Below are positions 25,901 through 34,081 of a stretch of 64,000 nt of DNA, piece by piece. The stretch comes from Streptomyces sp. H39-S7. GTDB lineage: Bacteria; Actinomycetota; Actinomycetes; Streptomycetales; Streptomycetaceae. The stretch lies in assembly GCF_027158205.1 (NCBI RefSeq), contig NZ_JAPVLU010000014.1, forward strand, positions 41,911 to 105,910, given 5' to 3'. A program made the position numbers and the translations under genes. The stretch's first letter is position 1. Each line of letters opens with the position of its first letter. The notes beneath the pieces are model-generated. The model was not told the origin of the DNA. It was given only the letters and a program-made list of their open reading frames with translations, and did no database searches.

Positions 25901-27165
25901 TCGTCCTTCAGCCGCCAGGCGCCGCTGTCGTCGTCGCGCACCAGTTCGCTGGAGTGTCCGTCCAGGGACAGGGTGGCGTTGTAGCCGCCCCAGCACTCAT
26001 CGCCCGAGTACTGCAGGCCGTCCTTGTCACAGGACTTGTAGGAGCGCTCGATGAAGCCCGGTTTGTAGTCCCAGCCGTCGCCGATCCATGACGCCTGGGC
26101 GTTGGTAGACGAGGTCCGCCCGTCGACGGACGAGGAGTCGTAGGACAGCGACACCTGCGGTGCCGACCCGCCCAGGGCCGGGGGAACCTGGATCGGGTAG
26201 GAGTAGCTGAAGCCGCCGTTCGACGATCCGGCGGTCCATTTCGCGCTGGGAGCCAGGTCGGTTGCCGCGAAGGTGCCCGCTGAGCCGGCCGGACTGCTCA
26301 TCGGCGCGAGCACGATCTGCTGTGCAACGGGGGTGGCAGTGAGGGAAGGCGACTTCGGCGTGGTGGCCAGGGCCGGGCTTGGTGCGGCAGTGGGCAGGGT
26401 GACGTCCGCGACCAGGCGGTGAGTGGCGGCGTCGTAGTGGGACGGCACCGGTGTCTGTGTACGACAGGCCGGCACGGTGGGGGTGGTCAGCGCGCAGGCC
26501 GGGATGCGGACCAACCGGGAGCGCTGAGCAAAGCCGCCTCCCCAAGCGGCGTCCAGGGAGCTGATGTCGATGCCGACCTGGACTCGCCCGGCGAGGGCTG
26601 TGTCGGTGCGGGCGAGCGTTACGGCCAGGCCGGGAAGCCCCGCTGCCGCTATCGTCTTCTGATCGGCCACCGAGACACGAACCGACGCTCCCGTGCTGCT
26701 GGCAGTCGGCCTCGTGGTGCTGGAGGGAGCTATCCAGACGGGCAGATTCCCTGCTCGGACAGCTCCGGCGGTGGCCTTGGCGGCGGGGCCAGTGGGGACA
26801 GTGACGCTGGCCATGCTCCTGAAGGGGACGGGTTCGACCTTGCTGGGCGCCCGAGTCCCGGGCACGGCATAGCGCAGTTTGGCCACCGCGGGAGCGGGAG
26901 CGTTGTGCCCGGGAACCGAGGGCGTCTGCGGCAGCGCAGTATTGGGCGGGGACCAGATCTGTCCCGGATCGGGGGCCTTTCCTGCCGCGAGGGCCTCCGG
27001 CGTCAGAGGCGCGAGGAGAGCTGCAAAGATCGCCAGTACGCTTGCCGAACCCAGCAGTGCATGCCTGCCGCGCAGCTTCCGTCTGGCGCGCGCACCGGTG
27101 CTCGAACCCTGCACAACTCCCCCTCGGGTCTTGCCCGTTCGCACAGAGTTGCGCGCGAATGACAC
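19960..27165 (-). CDS. Secreted Rhs polymorphic toxin with Hint domain
   Basis: 2401 residues. GTG at 27165 is the longest start; GTG at 27114, right behind GAGGGGGAG, is a serious alternative. A signal-type N-terminus (LLGSASVLAIFAALLAPL) is followed by a large beta-rich region with many YD repeats and the Rhs-core end pattern (GLTNLGAREYQPATGRFLNPDPL, here as GAREYQPATGRFLNPDP). A Hint autoprocessing domain spans about 2116-2260 (CHSFVANTEVEM to VLVHNTGG). The final 140 residues are the variable toxin domain, with a DNLTGHYTPTPE motif seen in other toxin tails but no activity I can name. Divergent from a LamG protein. Confidence 0.9.
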   Translation of the reverse strand: MSFARNSVRTGKTRGGVVQGSSTGARARRKLRGRHALLGSASVLAIFAALLAPLTPEALAAGKAPDPGQIWSPPNTALPQTPSVPGHNAPAPAVAKLRYAVPGTRAPSKVEPVPFRSMASVTVPTGPAAKATAGAVRAGNLPVWIAPSSTTRPTASSTGASVRVSVADQKTIAAAGLPGLAVTLARTDTALAGRVQVGIDISSLDAAWGGGFAQRSRLVRIPACALTTPTVPACRTQTPVPSHYDAATHRLVADVTLPTAAPSPALATTPKSPSLTATPVAQQIVLAPMSSPAGSAGTFAATDLAPSAKWTAGSSNGGFSYSYPIQVPPALGGSAPQVSLSYDSSSVDGRTSSTNAQASWIGDGWDYKPGFIERSYKSCDKDGLQYSGDECWGGYNATLSLDGHSSELVRDDDSGAWRLKDDNGSKVDFLTGASNDDSRGEYVRVTTTAGTVYYFGLNHLPGGDKSDPASHSAWAVPVYSPNSGDPCYDSAKGKGSWCQMAWRWNLDYSVDVHGNLTTYTYTAEGDNYSRGGGQNNGTGTLTPYTRGGALRYINYGQTLSGQIAAKGAAKAAATISFNPAPEGRCDTTGGFTCTGATLSKTNAAHWPDVPYDQHCDANPCTNYGPSFWSNQRLNSIATQVMSNGTPKPVDSYALTQSYPDPKDGTKQAQWLDTIQRTGLDGPTLPALQPVTFKPAMLPNRVDGMDLVPAPPIYNRARIQSITTETGENIVVDYNLPTCSRVEHRMPASADRNAMGCYNVKWYPPGTVYGAPPASDWFNRYTVHQITQNDLVGGSPAKITNYDYGDPAWHRNDSELTESTDRTWDQFRGYASVTTTTGSGQDGPVTQSVTKYLQGMDGDALAAGGTKTVTVDDSLGEHVTDDDWLSGQALETDSYDKAGTGGKITAYTVHRATAPFPTATHKRTGLTGFNLVARYISTSVVETKRGLKADNTWRTTATTSTTDPGHGNRTDSVRTTADGLPEQCALTKYAVGTSAQMVGLVAETRTISGSGSCTAIPSAANTVSYSRVLYDGLAFQKAGALGDATSGQTLDRYDTSGTPVFVTTGLTSYDSYGRTTSATDPNTTDAQHLSGAKTTTVYTSAKSGELPNTITVTAPAPGSTTDWKTTTTQDIAHGLPLSVVDANGKTTVEAYDALGRLSSVWLPGRTTSDSANMTFAYAINGSAGPSSTTTSTLKEDETYGRSVQILDGFGRPRQTQTIPALSSLPGRLLTDVFYDSHGWPIQTRAPYYDDSTAPTGNRFIPDDEVNSETSTVYDGQGQVIASVFSAKGVEQWRTTTARPGVDETDVTPLSGGTPTTTFTDARGSTTQLWHYRTPGVTRHAGDADVTSYTYTPAGKPETRTDATTKNTWTYGYDLRGRQITATDPDTGATTQTYDGDGRLATSKDARQKTLAYSYDLNGRKTGLYTGSVTPANQLAAWTYDTAANGKGQPAGSIRYVGGATGTAYNTAILGYDNGYRPTGTTLTIPGSEVGQTTPFTYTNKTHYDPITGKISAIDVPSIGGSSAETLASYYDVNGPLILTSGQITYDLQTNYDAFGRPIRTTLNPWGTQVVATTNYDAATGRAVSNFIDKQTSTTGAVDQYTYTYNPAGQATSVSDIQNNTPAKTDLQCFTYDSLGRLTTAWTDTGGTTTQPQPSVPGIGGCTHTAPTSSGTTTVGGPAPYWTSYGYDPTGNRTALTQHNTAGITANDVTTTQTFAPAGQMNQPTTAVGTGGGTGGPHSLAATTSTGPNNPGTSAYQYDAVGNTTKVTTAGASTTLTWNGEDKLDSLVNSAGTTTYLYDADGNQLIRRDPGKTTLNLGGDELTYTTATKTLANTRYYPQPNGLTIVRQGTTRTIQVSDGHGTATLALDATTLAESRRPLDPFGNPRGTQPATWTGDKGFVGGTQDPTTGLTNLGAREYQPATGRFLNPDPLLDAANPQQWNGYAYANNNPVNLSDPSGLCPVDLCGGGEGKGGATHGEVTPVDPSSSVYQPLPSLPLDTDKHGRVTVSGTNARMVFPHVFVPADWKGGDEFERRFNDFYENGRIGSNPDSMMDAANPIVAAQIALWKFKICGEMGNCPKSVFSVLTMMAMAPMAIGGRSGTLEYLGMNPRGMKGLVGEGPCHSFVANTEVEMADGIHKSIQDVKPGEQVLATDPDTGKTEARPVVADIITDHDKDFTELTIKDGGAPATIIATDTHPFWVADKGSWVDAGNLVQGMTLRTKDGSSVPVVAVRHFRKAQRTYDLTVESIHTYYVLAGSTPVLVHNTGGCGPVANSKPEDLTFEQLAAEFDGVTRITSGTPEFTQAVADGGSYLWTVGEGGDLNMVRALPGIHHTIASGGDPVMAAGQVTFGSSGRVTSFDNLTGHYTPTPECSCVFNQRGVDAFASAGVRVPLSAIRDYGGMAP
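20790..27165 (-). other. Rhs core versus exchangeable tail boundary
   Basis: Codons upstream of about 21.3 kb are strongly GC-biased, as elsewhere in the gene. From about 21.2 kb down to 19.35 kb (pre-toxin linker, Hint, toxin, immunity) the base composition is clearly more AT-rich. This change is visible by eye and marks the cassette that is exchanged between Rhs cores. Confidence 0.5.
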
Positions 27166-27368
27166 GGACCGTAGGGCCTGCTGTGGCGCGAGTGAACGGC
27201 ACTTGACTCACCGTTTACCGAGTGACCCATGTCACAGGGGCATCAGACCGGGACATCGCTGGAGGAGTGTTCGGCTCCAGTTGGGGACGGCCTTGACCGC
27301 TGTGACGGGTGTGGCCCATCGTGCCCACGGTCATCGCGCCACCGGTACGACCCGGAACGGGGATCTTC
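27166..27368. promoter_or_regulatory. Divergent promoter region, Rhs toxin / LamG protein
   Basis: 203 nt between divergent starts. It contains the ribosome-binding site of the LamG gene (GGGGA about 6 nt before ATG at 27369). Coordinated expression of the two secreted proteins is likely, but no specific operator is evident. Confidence 0.4.
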
Positions 27369-30300
27369 ATGTCTTCTGTCCGTCTTGGCTCTCCCAGACC
27401 CTGGCGCCGCGGCAGACCCCGCCGCCGCACCGGGGTCGCCTCGCTCGTCCTCGCCCTGGCAGCCGGACTGATCACGCTCGCACCCGCCGCCTCGGCGGAC
27501 ACCCCGGCCGATCCGGCCGAGAACCAACAACCAGCAATCATCGGACCTGATGAAGCCGCCGCTGCCGCCGCGCAGGCGAAGGCCAGGGAAACCGGGCAAC
27601 CGGTGGTCATCGACGCGCTGACTTCTGAATTCGAGCAGACATCCGTCCATCCGGACGGCACCTACAGCACCAGCAGCAGCGTCCAGCCCACTCGGGCCAA
27701 GATCGCCGGCGCATGGGTGCCGGTGGACGCCGCTCTGCACACCAACGCCGACGGCAGCCTGTCGCCCAAGGCCGCCATCACCCCCGTACGTCTGTCACAC
27801 GGGGGTGATGGCCCGCTCGCCGCCCTGACCAACGCCGCCGGCAAAACGCTCTCGCTCAGCGTGCCGTTCACCCTGCCCGCACCCACCCTGTCAGGCGACA
27901 GCGCGCTGTACGCCAACGTCCTGCCGGACGTGGACCTGAAGGTGACCGTCACCGTGCGGGGCAGCGTCAAGCACGTCGTCATCGTCAAGACCGCAGCAGC
28001 CGCGACCAACCCCGCGCTCAAGACCTTGGACCTGGCCACCACCGGCGCCGGGATCAACATCACCGCGGACAGCGCTGGGAACCTCACCGCCACCGATACC
28101 GCCAGCGGAGCCAAGGAGTTCACCGCCTCCGCACCGCAGATGTGGGACTCCAGCACCACAACAAGCGCCCAGGCCACCGCGAAATCCTCCACGGCCGCCG
28201 GCCCACAAGACACCGAGAGCGGGACCCCGGCGGAAGTCAGTACCGCGGACGGTCCCGGGCCTGGCGCGCAGACCGCCACCATGCCCACCACCGCCGACGG
28301 CGACACCGTCACCATCACCCCCGTACCCGGCGTGCTGGGCGGCCCCGGCACCCACTACCCGGTCTACATCGACCCGGAATGGTTCGCATTCAGCGGCACC
28401 AACCCCGAATGGACCTGGATCCAATCCGCCCACACGGGAACTCACAACACGGGAAACTCTCCCGCCCTGGGCCTCTGCGGCACCTACTCAGCCGGCGGCA
28501 GTTGCAGCCCCCACGACACCGAGCGCCCCTACTACCAGTTCAACAACCTCGGTGCCATCGCCAACTCCACGATCCACTACGCCACGCTGACCTTCACCCA
28601 GACCTCTAGCGCCTCGTGGTCCTGCAGCGACACCTACCCGGTCTCCCTCTACGCCACTGGCCCCATCGCCGGATACACCTGGGCGAACCACAACAGCGGC
28701 GACACCCCCTTCGGCCTGACCGACCAAGTCGGCGGAACCGGCAACTCCGGCTGCGCCGGCGACGTGCCTTTCGGCTACGTCATCACCGCCCACGTGCAGA
28801 AATACGTCAACAACGGCGCCCTCGCCTTCGGCCTGCACGGCGATGAATCCAACGCGAACGGCTTCAAACACCTGACTCACAACCCCGTCTTGTACATCCA
28901 GTACGACAAAGCCCCGAACGTACCCACCGTCAAACCACCCGTCCCCACTCCCCGTACCGCTTCCACCAACACGACCCAGCCGTGCGAGACCACCACCGCA
29001 CCCACCAACCGGGCCTTCCTCGGCACCCACGACGGGCAGAGCGTTCAGCTGCCGGTGACCGTGACCAGCCCTGTCGACCTGCCGGTACGCGCCTACTTCA
29101 CCGCTTGGGAGGACGCCACCCCCGGCAACACCCGTGTCGGCGAGGGCTATACCGGCTATGTCGACTCCAACATCCCCAATCCGAACACCGTCACCTTCAC
29201 CATTCCTTCAACGGCTTTCAAAGACGGCCACTCCTACGCCTGGGGAGCCTCCTCCAGCGACGGCATCCTGGCCTCCGCGGCATCCCAGATCTGTCACTTC
29301 CGCGTGGACAAAACCCTGCCGACCCTCACCGTGCCCACCTCGGACCAGCAGGTCGACGACCCGCGAGACACATTCCCGCCCTCCGGAAACGGCCAGACCA
29401 CGACTTTGCACGTCGGCGACTGGGGCCAGATCCCCTTCACCGCCGCCGATCCCACCCCCGCCGAAGGAGTGGGCTCCGGCCTGGCCTGCATGCGCTGGAG
29501 CTTCGACCCCACGCTCTCCGACGCCGCCTGGCAGTGTGGCAGCGCCCTGCCCACAGGACCCGCCGTCTGGATACACCCGACCCACTGGGGCACCAACATC
29601 GCCTACCTCGAGGTCAAGGACAACGCCGGTAACACCCAGAACGCCTCCTACCCGTTCTACGTTCCCTGGGTCCCGACCCCGCTCGCCTACGGCGACGTCA
29701 CCAACGACGGCCACCCCGACCTCCTCGCCCCCGACCCCTCCACGGGCGCTCTGCTCAACTACAGCCAGGGCCTTAACTTCAACTCCATCCCCGCCATCCA
29801 AGCTGCTACAGCCGCCCAGGCACCCGACGGCATGACCTGGAAGAACTTCCGCATCACCCACCGCGGCACAACAGCAGCCGGGACCCCCGTCGACGACCTC
29901 TTCGTCCACCAGGACGGCAACCCCACAAAGCCGGACACCGACCCCACCAAGACCGCCGGGACAAAGCTCTACTATTACCCCAACAACAGCGTTGACTTCG
30001 GCAAGTTCAACGCCGCCAGCTTCCAATTGCCACGCCCGGACTGCGTCGGCGATACCACCCAGTGCCCCGGCCTCGCTGCCGGATCCACCTGGGCGCCGGG
30101 CGCCACGTGGGCGTTGTCCAATCAGATCACTCCGATCGGCTCCGCGAGCACCACCCTCACCCCGGATCTGAAGACCACCGACGCCACCGGAATCCTCACC
30201 GTCGAAGCCGGCAACCTGTGGTTCTACCCCAAGACAAGCACCGGCGCCTATGACGCCAACGGCAAACACTCTCCCTTCGGTGCTCCGACGTTGGTGGCGA

Positions 30301-31313
30301 AGGGCGGCTGGGACAACTACGACCTCATGATCCCTGGCGACGCCCTCGCCACCGGAAAGCCCACCCTGTGGGCCAGGGTCCGCACCACCGCAGGCGGCCA
30401 CACAGCCGGCGACATCCTCCAGTACGCCCTGACCACAGCCGCAGCCACCGACGACAGTGGCACCGCTTACACCTCCGTCACCGGCGTTACCGCATCCCCC
30501 GCCACCGCGATCGGCGGCGGCATCACCACCGCCGCATTCCCGCTGGTCGGTTCGGACGGCGACCTCAACGGCGACAACATCCCCGACCTGTGGGCCTCCT
30601 CCGGCAACGGCAAAATCGTCACCTGGGACGGCGTCACCCCCGACGGCACCGCCAAGACCGCCGTCAAGTACTTCACCAGCCGAAGCAACCAGTGGCTCCT
30701 GAACGGCACCCCCAACGACGCCTCCGGCGGTAACAACGCCACCCCCGTCGGCATCGTCACCTGGGCCGCCAACCACACCGGCGCCACCCCCGGCGCCGCC
30801 GCCTTCAACGGCACCTCGGCGCTGGTCTCTCAGTTCGGCGCCGTGGACACCGCGGTCAGCTACACGATCTCCGCCTGGGTCAAACTCAATACCCTCACCG
30901 GCGACCAGTACTTCGTCGCCCAGGGCGGCACCACACGCCAGGCCTTCGACCTCGGCTACCGCCCTGACACCAAGACCTGGACCTTCATGACGCCGACCGG
31001 CGACACCATGGCCAACGCCGCGCCCTCAGCCGACGCCGCACCAGGCGCCGCGACCACCGGCACCTGGACCCACCTCACCGGTGTCTACGACGCCACCACA
31101 CACGCCTCAACCCTCTACGTCAACGGCCACTACGCCGGCGCCGCCACCAACCCCACCCCCTGGCACTCACCCGGCCGCCTCACCATCGGCGCCATCCAAC
31201 TCACCAGCAGCACCACCCTCTACAACCCCGCCAACGCCACCATCGGCGACTCACGCATCTACCCCTACGCCTTCACCACCGAACAAGCCGCCAACCTCTA
31301 CAGCACTTCCTGA
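27369..31313 (+). CDS. Large secreted protein with LamG-type C-terminal domain
   Basis: 1314 residues from ATG at 27369. A signal peptide (ASLVLALAAGLITLAPAASA) is followed by a long beta-rich region, two FG-GAP/VCBS-like calcium-binding-type units (GDVTNDGHPDLLAPD and GDLNGDNIPDLW, about residues 775 and 1060) and a C-terminal concanavalin/LamG-like domain (about 1100-1314). Such proteins often accompany Rhs genes in Streptomyces and may present or tether the toxin at the cell surface. The pairing is inferred from the divergent arrangement. Confidence 0.8.
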   Translation: MSSVRLGSPRPWRRGRPRRRTGVASLVLALAAGLITLAPAASADTPADPAENQQPAIIGPDEAAAAAAQAKARETGQPVVIDALTSEFEQTSVHPDGTYSTSSSVQPTRAKIAGAWVPVDAALHTNADGSLSPKAAITPVRLSHGGDGPLAALTNAAGKTLSLSVPFTLPAPTLSGDSALYANVLPDVDLKVTVTVRGSVKHVVIVKTAAAATNPALKTLDLATTGAGINITADSAGNLTATDTASGAKEFTASAPQMWDSSTTTSAQATAKSSTAAGPQDTESGTPAEVSTADGPGPGAQTATMPTTADGDTVTITPVPGVLGGPGTHYPVYIDPEWFAFSGTNPEWTWIQSAHTGTHNTGNSPALGLCGTYSAGGSCSPHDTERPYYQFNNLGAIANSTIHYATLTFTQTSSASWSCSDTYPVSLYATGPIAGYTWANHNSGDTPFGLTDQVGGTGNSGCAGDVPFGYVITAHVQKYVNNGALAFGLHGDESNANGFKHLTHNPVLYIQYDKAPNVPTVKPPVPTPRTASTNTTQPCETTTAPTNRAFLGTHDGQSVQLPVTVTSPVDLPVRAYFTAWEDATPGNTRVGEGYTGYVDSNIPNPNTVTFTIPSTAFKDGHSYAWGASSSDGILASAASQICHFRVDKTLPTLTVPTSDQQVDDPRDTFPPSGNGQTTTLHVGDWGQIPFTAADPTPAEGVGSGLACMRWSFDPTLSDAAWQCGSALPTGPAVWIHPTHWGTNIAYLEVKDNAGNTQNASYPFYVPWVPTPLAYGDVTNDGHPDLLAPDPSTGALLNYSQGLNFNSIPAIQAATAAQAPDGMTWKNFRITHRGTTAAGTPVDDLFVHQDGNPTKPDTDPTKTAGTKLYYYPNNSVDFGKFNAASFQLPRPDCVGDTTQCPGLAAGSTWAPGATWALSNQITPIGSASTTLTPDLKTTDATGILTVEAGNLWFYPKTSTGAYDANGKHSPFGAPTLVAKGGWDNYDLMIPGDALATGKPTLWARVRTTAGGHTAGDILQYALTTAAATDDSGTAYTSVTGVTASPATAIGGGITTAAFPLVGSDGDLNGDNIPDLWASSGNGKIVTWDGVTPDGTAKTAVKYFTSRSNQWLLNGTPNDASGGNNATPVGIVTWAANHTGATPGAAAFNGTSALVSQFGAVDTAVSYTISAWVKLNTLTGDQYFVAQGGTTRQAFDLGYRPDTKTWTFMTPTGDTMANAAPSADAAPGAATTGTWTHLTGVYDATTHASTLYVNGHYAGAATNPTPWHSPGRLTIGAIQLTSSTTLYNPANATIGDSRIYPYAFTTEQAANLYSTS

Positions 31314-31333
31314 CCCAGCCGATCACACCGTCC

Positions 31334-31365
31334 GCTGGGCCCGCGGCACATGCTGCGGGCCCAGC
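31334..31365 (+). terminator. Hairpin downstream of the LamG gene
   Basis: Perfect 11-bp stem GCTGGGCCCGC / GCGGGCCCAGC with a 10-nt loop, 20 nt after the LamG stop codon. There is no T-tract, as is common for Streptomyces terminators. Confidence 0.6.
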
Positions 31366-31532
31366 AACGTCTTCAGGTATGGCAAGGACAGCATCGGATA
31401 CCGGAGCTGGCATTGACGCCCGAAGCCTCACCGCAGGAGACATTCGCAGTCGTGCGTGCCGGGAAGGCGTGGGTGAGCATGCCTGAGACGGCCGCCAGTA
31501 CCAGCGTCGGGCCTGGATAGTTCACGACGCGT

Positions 31533-32432
31533 CTATGACCATGCTCCGCGATCGGCGTGCCAGGTACGTGCATCGGCTTCGCCGCCGAGCAAAGGATCCG
31601 CGAAGGCCGTGACCAGCGCCACCACAACGCCGAAGGTCTCCGGGTAACCGGCTGCCGCCGGGCCCTGTCGACGGCGCCAAGCCGCATAGGACGTCTGGCG
31701 GCGCTCACCGAGGTCAGTGATCGAGTCACTGAGCAACTGGAGTTCAATGCCACGGTGAGCGGCCGTGGCTGTGAGCGCTGCGCCAAGTTCGCCGCCGTCG
31801 AGACTGTTGAGCGAGATCAGACGGTAGAGGTCCGCATAGTCGCGGTCGCGGGTGTTGAAGTCGCCGAGCGAAACCGCAGTAGAGAGCTTCTCCGCGATGA
31901 CTGTGGCGATCGGATAGCCGAACAGCCGGAAGCTGTCGGCGGCGAGGTGCTGGGGGTATTCGATGATCTGAGGACTCGGTGTGACGGGATCGCCGAAGCT
32001 GACATCCAGCTGCAGCTTGAGGCGCGCACGGGCGATCGTGGCAACCATGGCCAGCCGCACGCCGTGGTACTCGTCTTCCTCACGGATCGGCGCGGTCTTG
32101 AGTGTGTCTGTGTCGAATGCGACACCGTCATCGAACTCCAACGCCGCGATCGCAGCGATCCTGCGTACGATCTCGGCTTCATCGCCGGGGAAGGCGCGGG
32201 CGAGGATGTCGATGTCACGGGTCATCCGACGGGCGCCGAACTGGGCGAGCAGGAGTCCGCCCTTCAGTACGAAGTGCTTCCCGCCGAGGGGTGATTGCGC
32301 CAGCCTGTAGAGGAAGCGTTCGAGCACGTACTCGACCATGACCTCGTCGGTGGACCGTCCCTCCCTCCGGGCCAAGTTGCGCAGGTCGTTGTAGACACGG
32401 CCGGCTGTGGTGTCGCGGGTCGGCTTCGACAT
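31533..32432 (-). CDS. abiEii: AbiEii-type nucleotidyltransferase toxin
   Basis: 299 residues. The nucleotidyltransferase core is visible as FVLKGGLLLAQFG followed by RRMTRDIDILA, the GG...R-x-T-x-DID pattern of the AbiEii/DUF1814 family, with a conserved Lys further on (VIAEKLSTAV) and DYADLYRL. The start shares a nucleotide with the AbiEi stop (TGATG). In type IV toxin-antitoxin systems this toxin blocks growth and aborts phage infection. The last 30 residues are less conserved. Confidence 0.88.
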   Translation of the reverse strand: MSKPTRDTTAGRVYNDLRNLARREGRSTDEVMVEYVLERFLYRLAQSPLGGKHFVLKGGLLLAQFGARRMTRDIDILARAFPGDEAEIVRRIAAIAALEFDDGVAFDTDTLKTAPIREEDEYHGVRLAMVATIARARLKLQLDVSFGDPVTPSPQIIEYPQHLAADSFRLFGYPIATVIAEKLSTAVSLGDFNTRDRDYADLYRLISLNSLDGGELGAALTATAAHRGIELQLLSDSITDLGERRQTSYAAWRRRQGPAAAGYPETFGVVVALVTAFADPLLGGEADARTWHADRGAWS

Positions 32433-33049
32433 CAGGCAAGAACCGCCTCAACAGCAGGACGGACAACGGACAGGACTCCCAGTTCGCGCGCGATGCGCTG
32501 CAGCTCGCCTACGCCTTCGCGCCCGCTCCCGCGCACATAGCGGCCGAGCGCGGAGAGCGCGAGCATCTCCCCGAAGCGGCTCCGCAGGCGCATTGCGTCA
32601 ACAACACTGCGCGCGGCGCCGTACACAGGGATGGGCTCCCCCGGAGCCGCTTCGAACTGCTCTACCCCCAGGCTGAACGTCGCCGCCGCATACTGAGCGA
32701 CCACAACAGGCGGATAGGAGATCACCGGCCGATGCGTGCCACGCGGGACAGCGATGTGTACCGCTGAGGGGATGTCGTCGATCAGCTCGTGAAGAGCGAG
32801 AGCTGATTCGCCGCACAGGACAGCATGGGGAGCCCGAGCACAGACAGCGAGCAGGTCCAGGTATGCGGTCTCCGGTGCGGTCGCGAGACGGTAGACACCC
32901 CGCGAGAGCTCGTCGATCTCCCCGGCTTGGGCCAGAGCGGCCAGATCCCGCGGCGACAGGGACGCCCTACGAGCCTGTGCCGTGGTGAACGTGGGCGGGA
33001 GCGCAGCCAGCCGCAGCCCGAGCCGAGAGGCATCTTCCGAGGGATCCAC
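32432..33049 (-). CDS. abiEi: AbiEi-type antitoxin/transcriptional regulator
   Basis: 205 residues. The N-terminal winged helix (FTTAQARRASLSPRDLAAL, then LSRGVYRL) and the C-terminal AbiEi-like domain (VLCGESALALHEL, VHIAVPRG) match the family. It normally represses the operon and counteracts AbiEii without stable binding. It precedes the toxin gene, as in other abiE operons. The upstream side leads into the decayed att region. Confidence 0.85.
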   Translation of the reverse strand: MDPSEDASRLGLRLAALPPTFTTAQARRASLSPRDLAALAQAGEIDELSRGVYRLATAPETAYLDLLAVCARAPHAVLCGESALALHELIDDIPSAVHIAVPRGTHRPVISYPPVVVAQYAAATFSLGVEQFEAAPGEPIPVYGAARSVVDAMRLRSRFGEMLALSALGRYVRGSGREGVGELQRIARELGVLSVVRPAVEAVLA

Positions 33050-33206
33050 GTATCAAATCCTACCCACACTTGGCCGCCATGGGATGGATTCGATACATCG
33101 TCCACAGCGAGACCCCTACCTAAGCAGCCTCTGCCGCTCACGCACGCGGCCCTCCGCATCCCTCGGCGAAGACCCGATACGTGCTCTGACCTGCTGTTCT
33201 ATTGAA

Positions 33207-33385
33207 CCTCCGTCGGATTCCAAGCCGTCGGCCCTCGCCTTACAAGAGCCGCTGGGATCGTGATCGTGAGTGACTGAACGTGCCGCGCGGCGCTGTTCCT
33301 GCTGGTCAGCGCCGCGCGGCATGTTTCACTGTCCGTGACGGGATGGGTCTTGCCAACCCGTCCGCTCACGCATCGCTCACGCAAT
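33207..33385 (+). repeat. Second, decayed att-like repeat (copy B)
   Basis: Imperfect copy of 18740-18912. The tRNA-like part (about 33212-33246) has several substitutions that break the T-arm, whereas the following stretch is nearly identical, including GCCGCTGGGATCGTGATCG and the terminal CGCATCGCTCACGCAA. It divides the island into a toxin part on the left and a restriction/mobility part on the right. Confidence 0.75.
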
Positions 33386-34081
33386 TTCCCTTCTCCGGGG
33401 CCAGCGCGTCGCCAGGTGGCATCAGCCCAGGGCGTCACCACTCGGGACGGTGCCCGGGCGCCCCAGCAGAATTCCACCCGCGCGCACCTGTCTTACACCC
33501 GGCGCCACGCCGGGTTCGTCCTCGCTTGCCAGCGTGCTGCCTGGCTCATCCCTTGGAAGCCGGTACACCACTGCCCAAGATCGCCGCCTCGTGCCGACTT
33601 GGATCACCGCCTCAACCCCACGGATATCGAAGCCGATCGGCTACAAGATCACCTCGAAGCCCAGAGCCAACGCGCTTTCTTGACCGACCACCTTCCTCCC
33701 CAAACGACATACGCCGAGATCTCCGACTAAGGCGATTGATATCACCAGGTCAGAGCCCGGACCTGAGTTGTCTGGCGCGGTCCAGGGCTCTTCTCGACAC
33801 GACCATCCCTCAGGTTCCTCCCGGCTCTCCTCCCACGATTGGTGCTACTTGCGCCCTTGTACGGGCAGTTCTGCGGTCGACGATCAAGTAGCCCATCGAA
33901 ACACGCCAACGCGTCCTCGCAAGCCGAGCCGGTGGCGGATCAAGTGGGGTTCCTGCGGGATGATGAGTTCCGGTGTCGTGAGTGCGATGCAGTGAGACGG
34001 TTGTGACAACCAGAGTGCGCACGGGGTCAGCAGGTGGCGGCCGTTGACCTGCGCGACTCGAACGATGAGAAGGAGGCGCAC
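33386..34081. other. Gap with no supported gene, between att copy B and hsdM
   Basis: About 700 nt. Two overlapping plus-strand frames exist (to 33730 and 33891) but both are Pro/Ser/Arg-rich with no domain or ribosome-binding site. Probably degraded mobile DNA. The last 100 nt carry the hsd promoter region. Confidence 0.45.

Noticed and set aside
29208..30776. 522-codon minus-strand frame opposite the LamG protein
   Set aside because: Same composition artefact; the plus-strand gene has signal peptide and recognisable units.
33280..33891. 203-codon plus-strand ORF after att copy B
   Set aside because: Pro/Arg/Ser-rich, no ribosome-binding site, starts inside the att repeat; likely degraded DNA.
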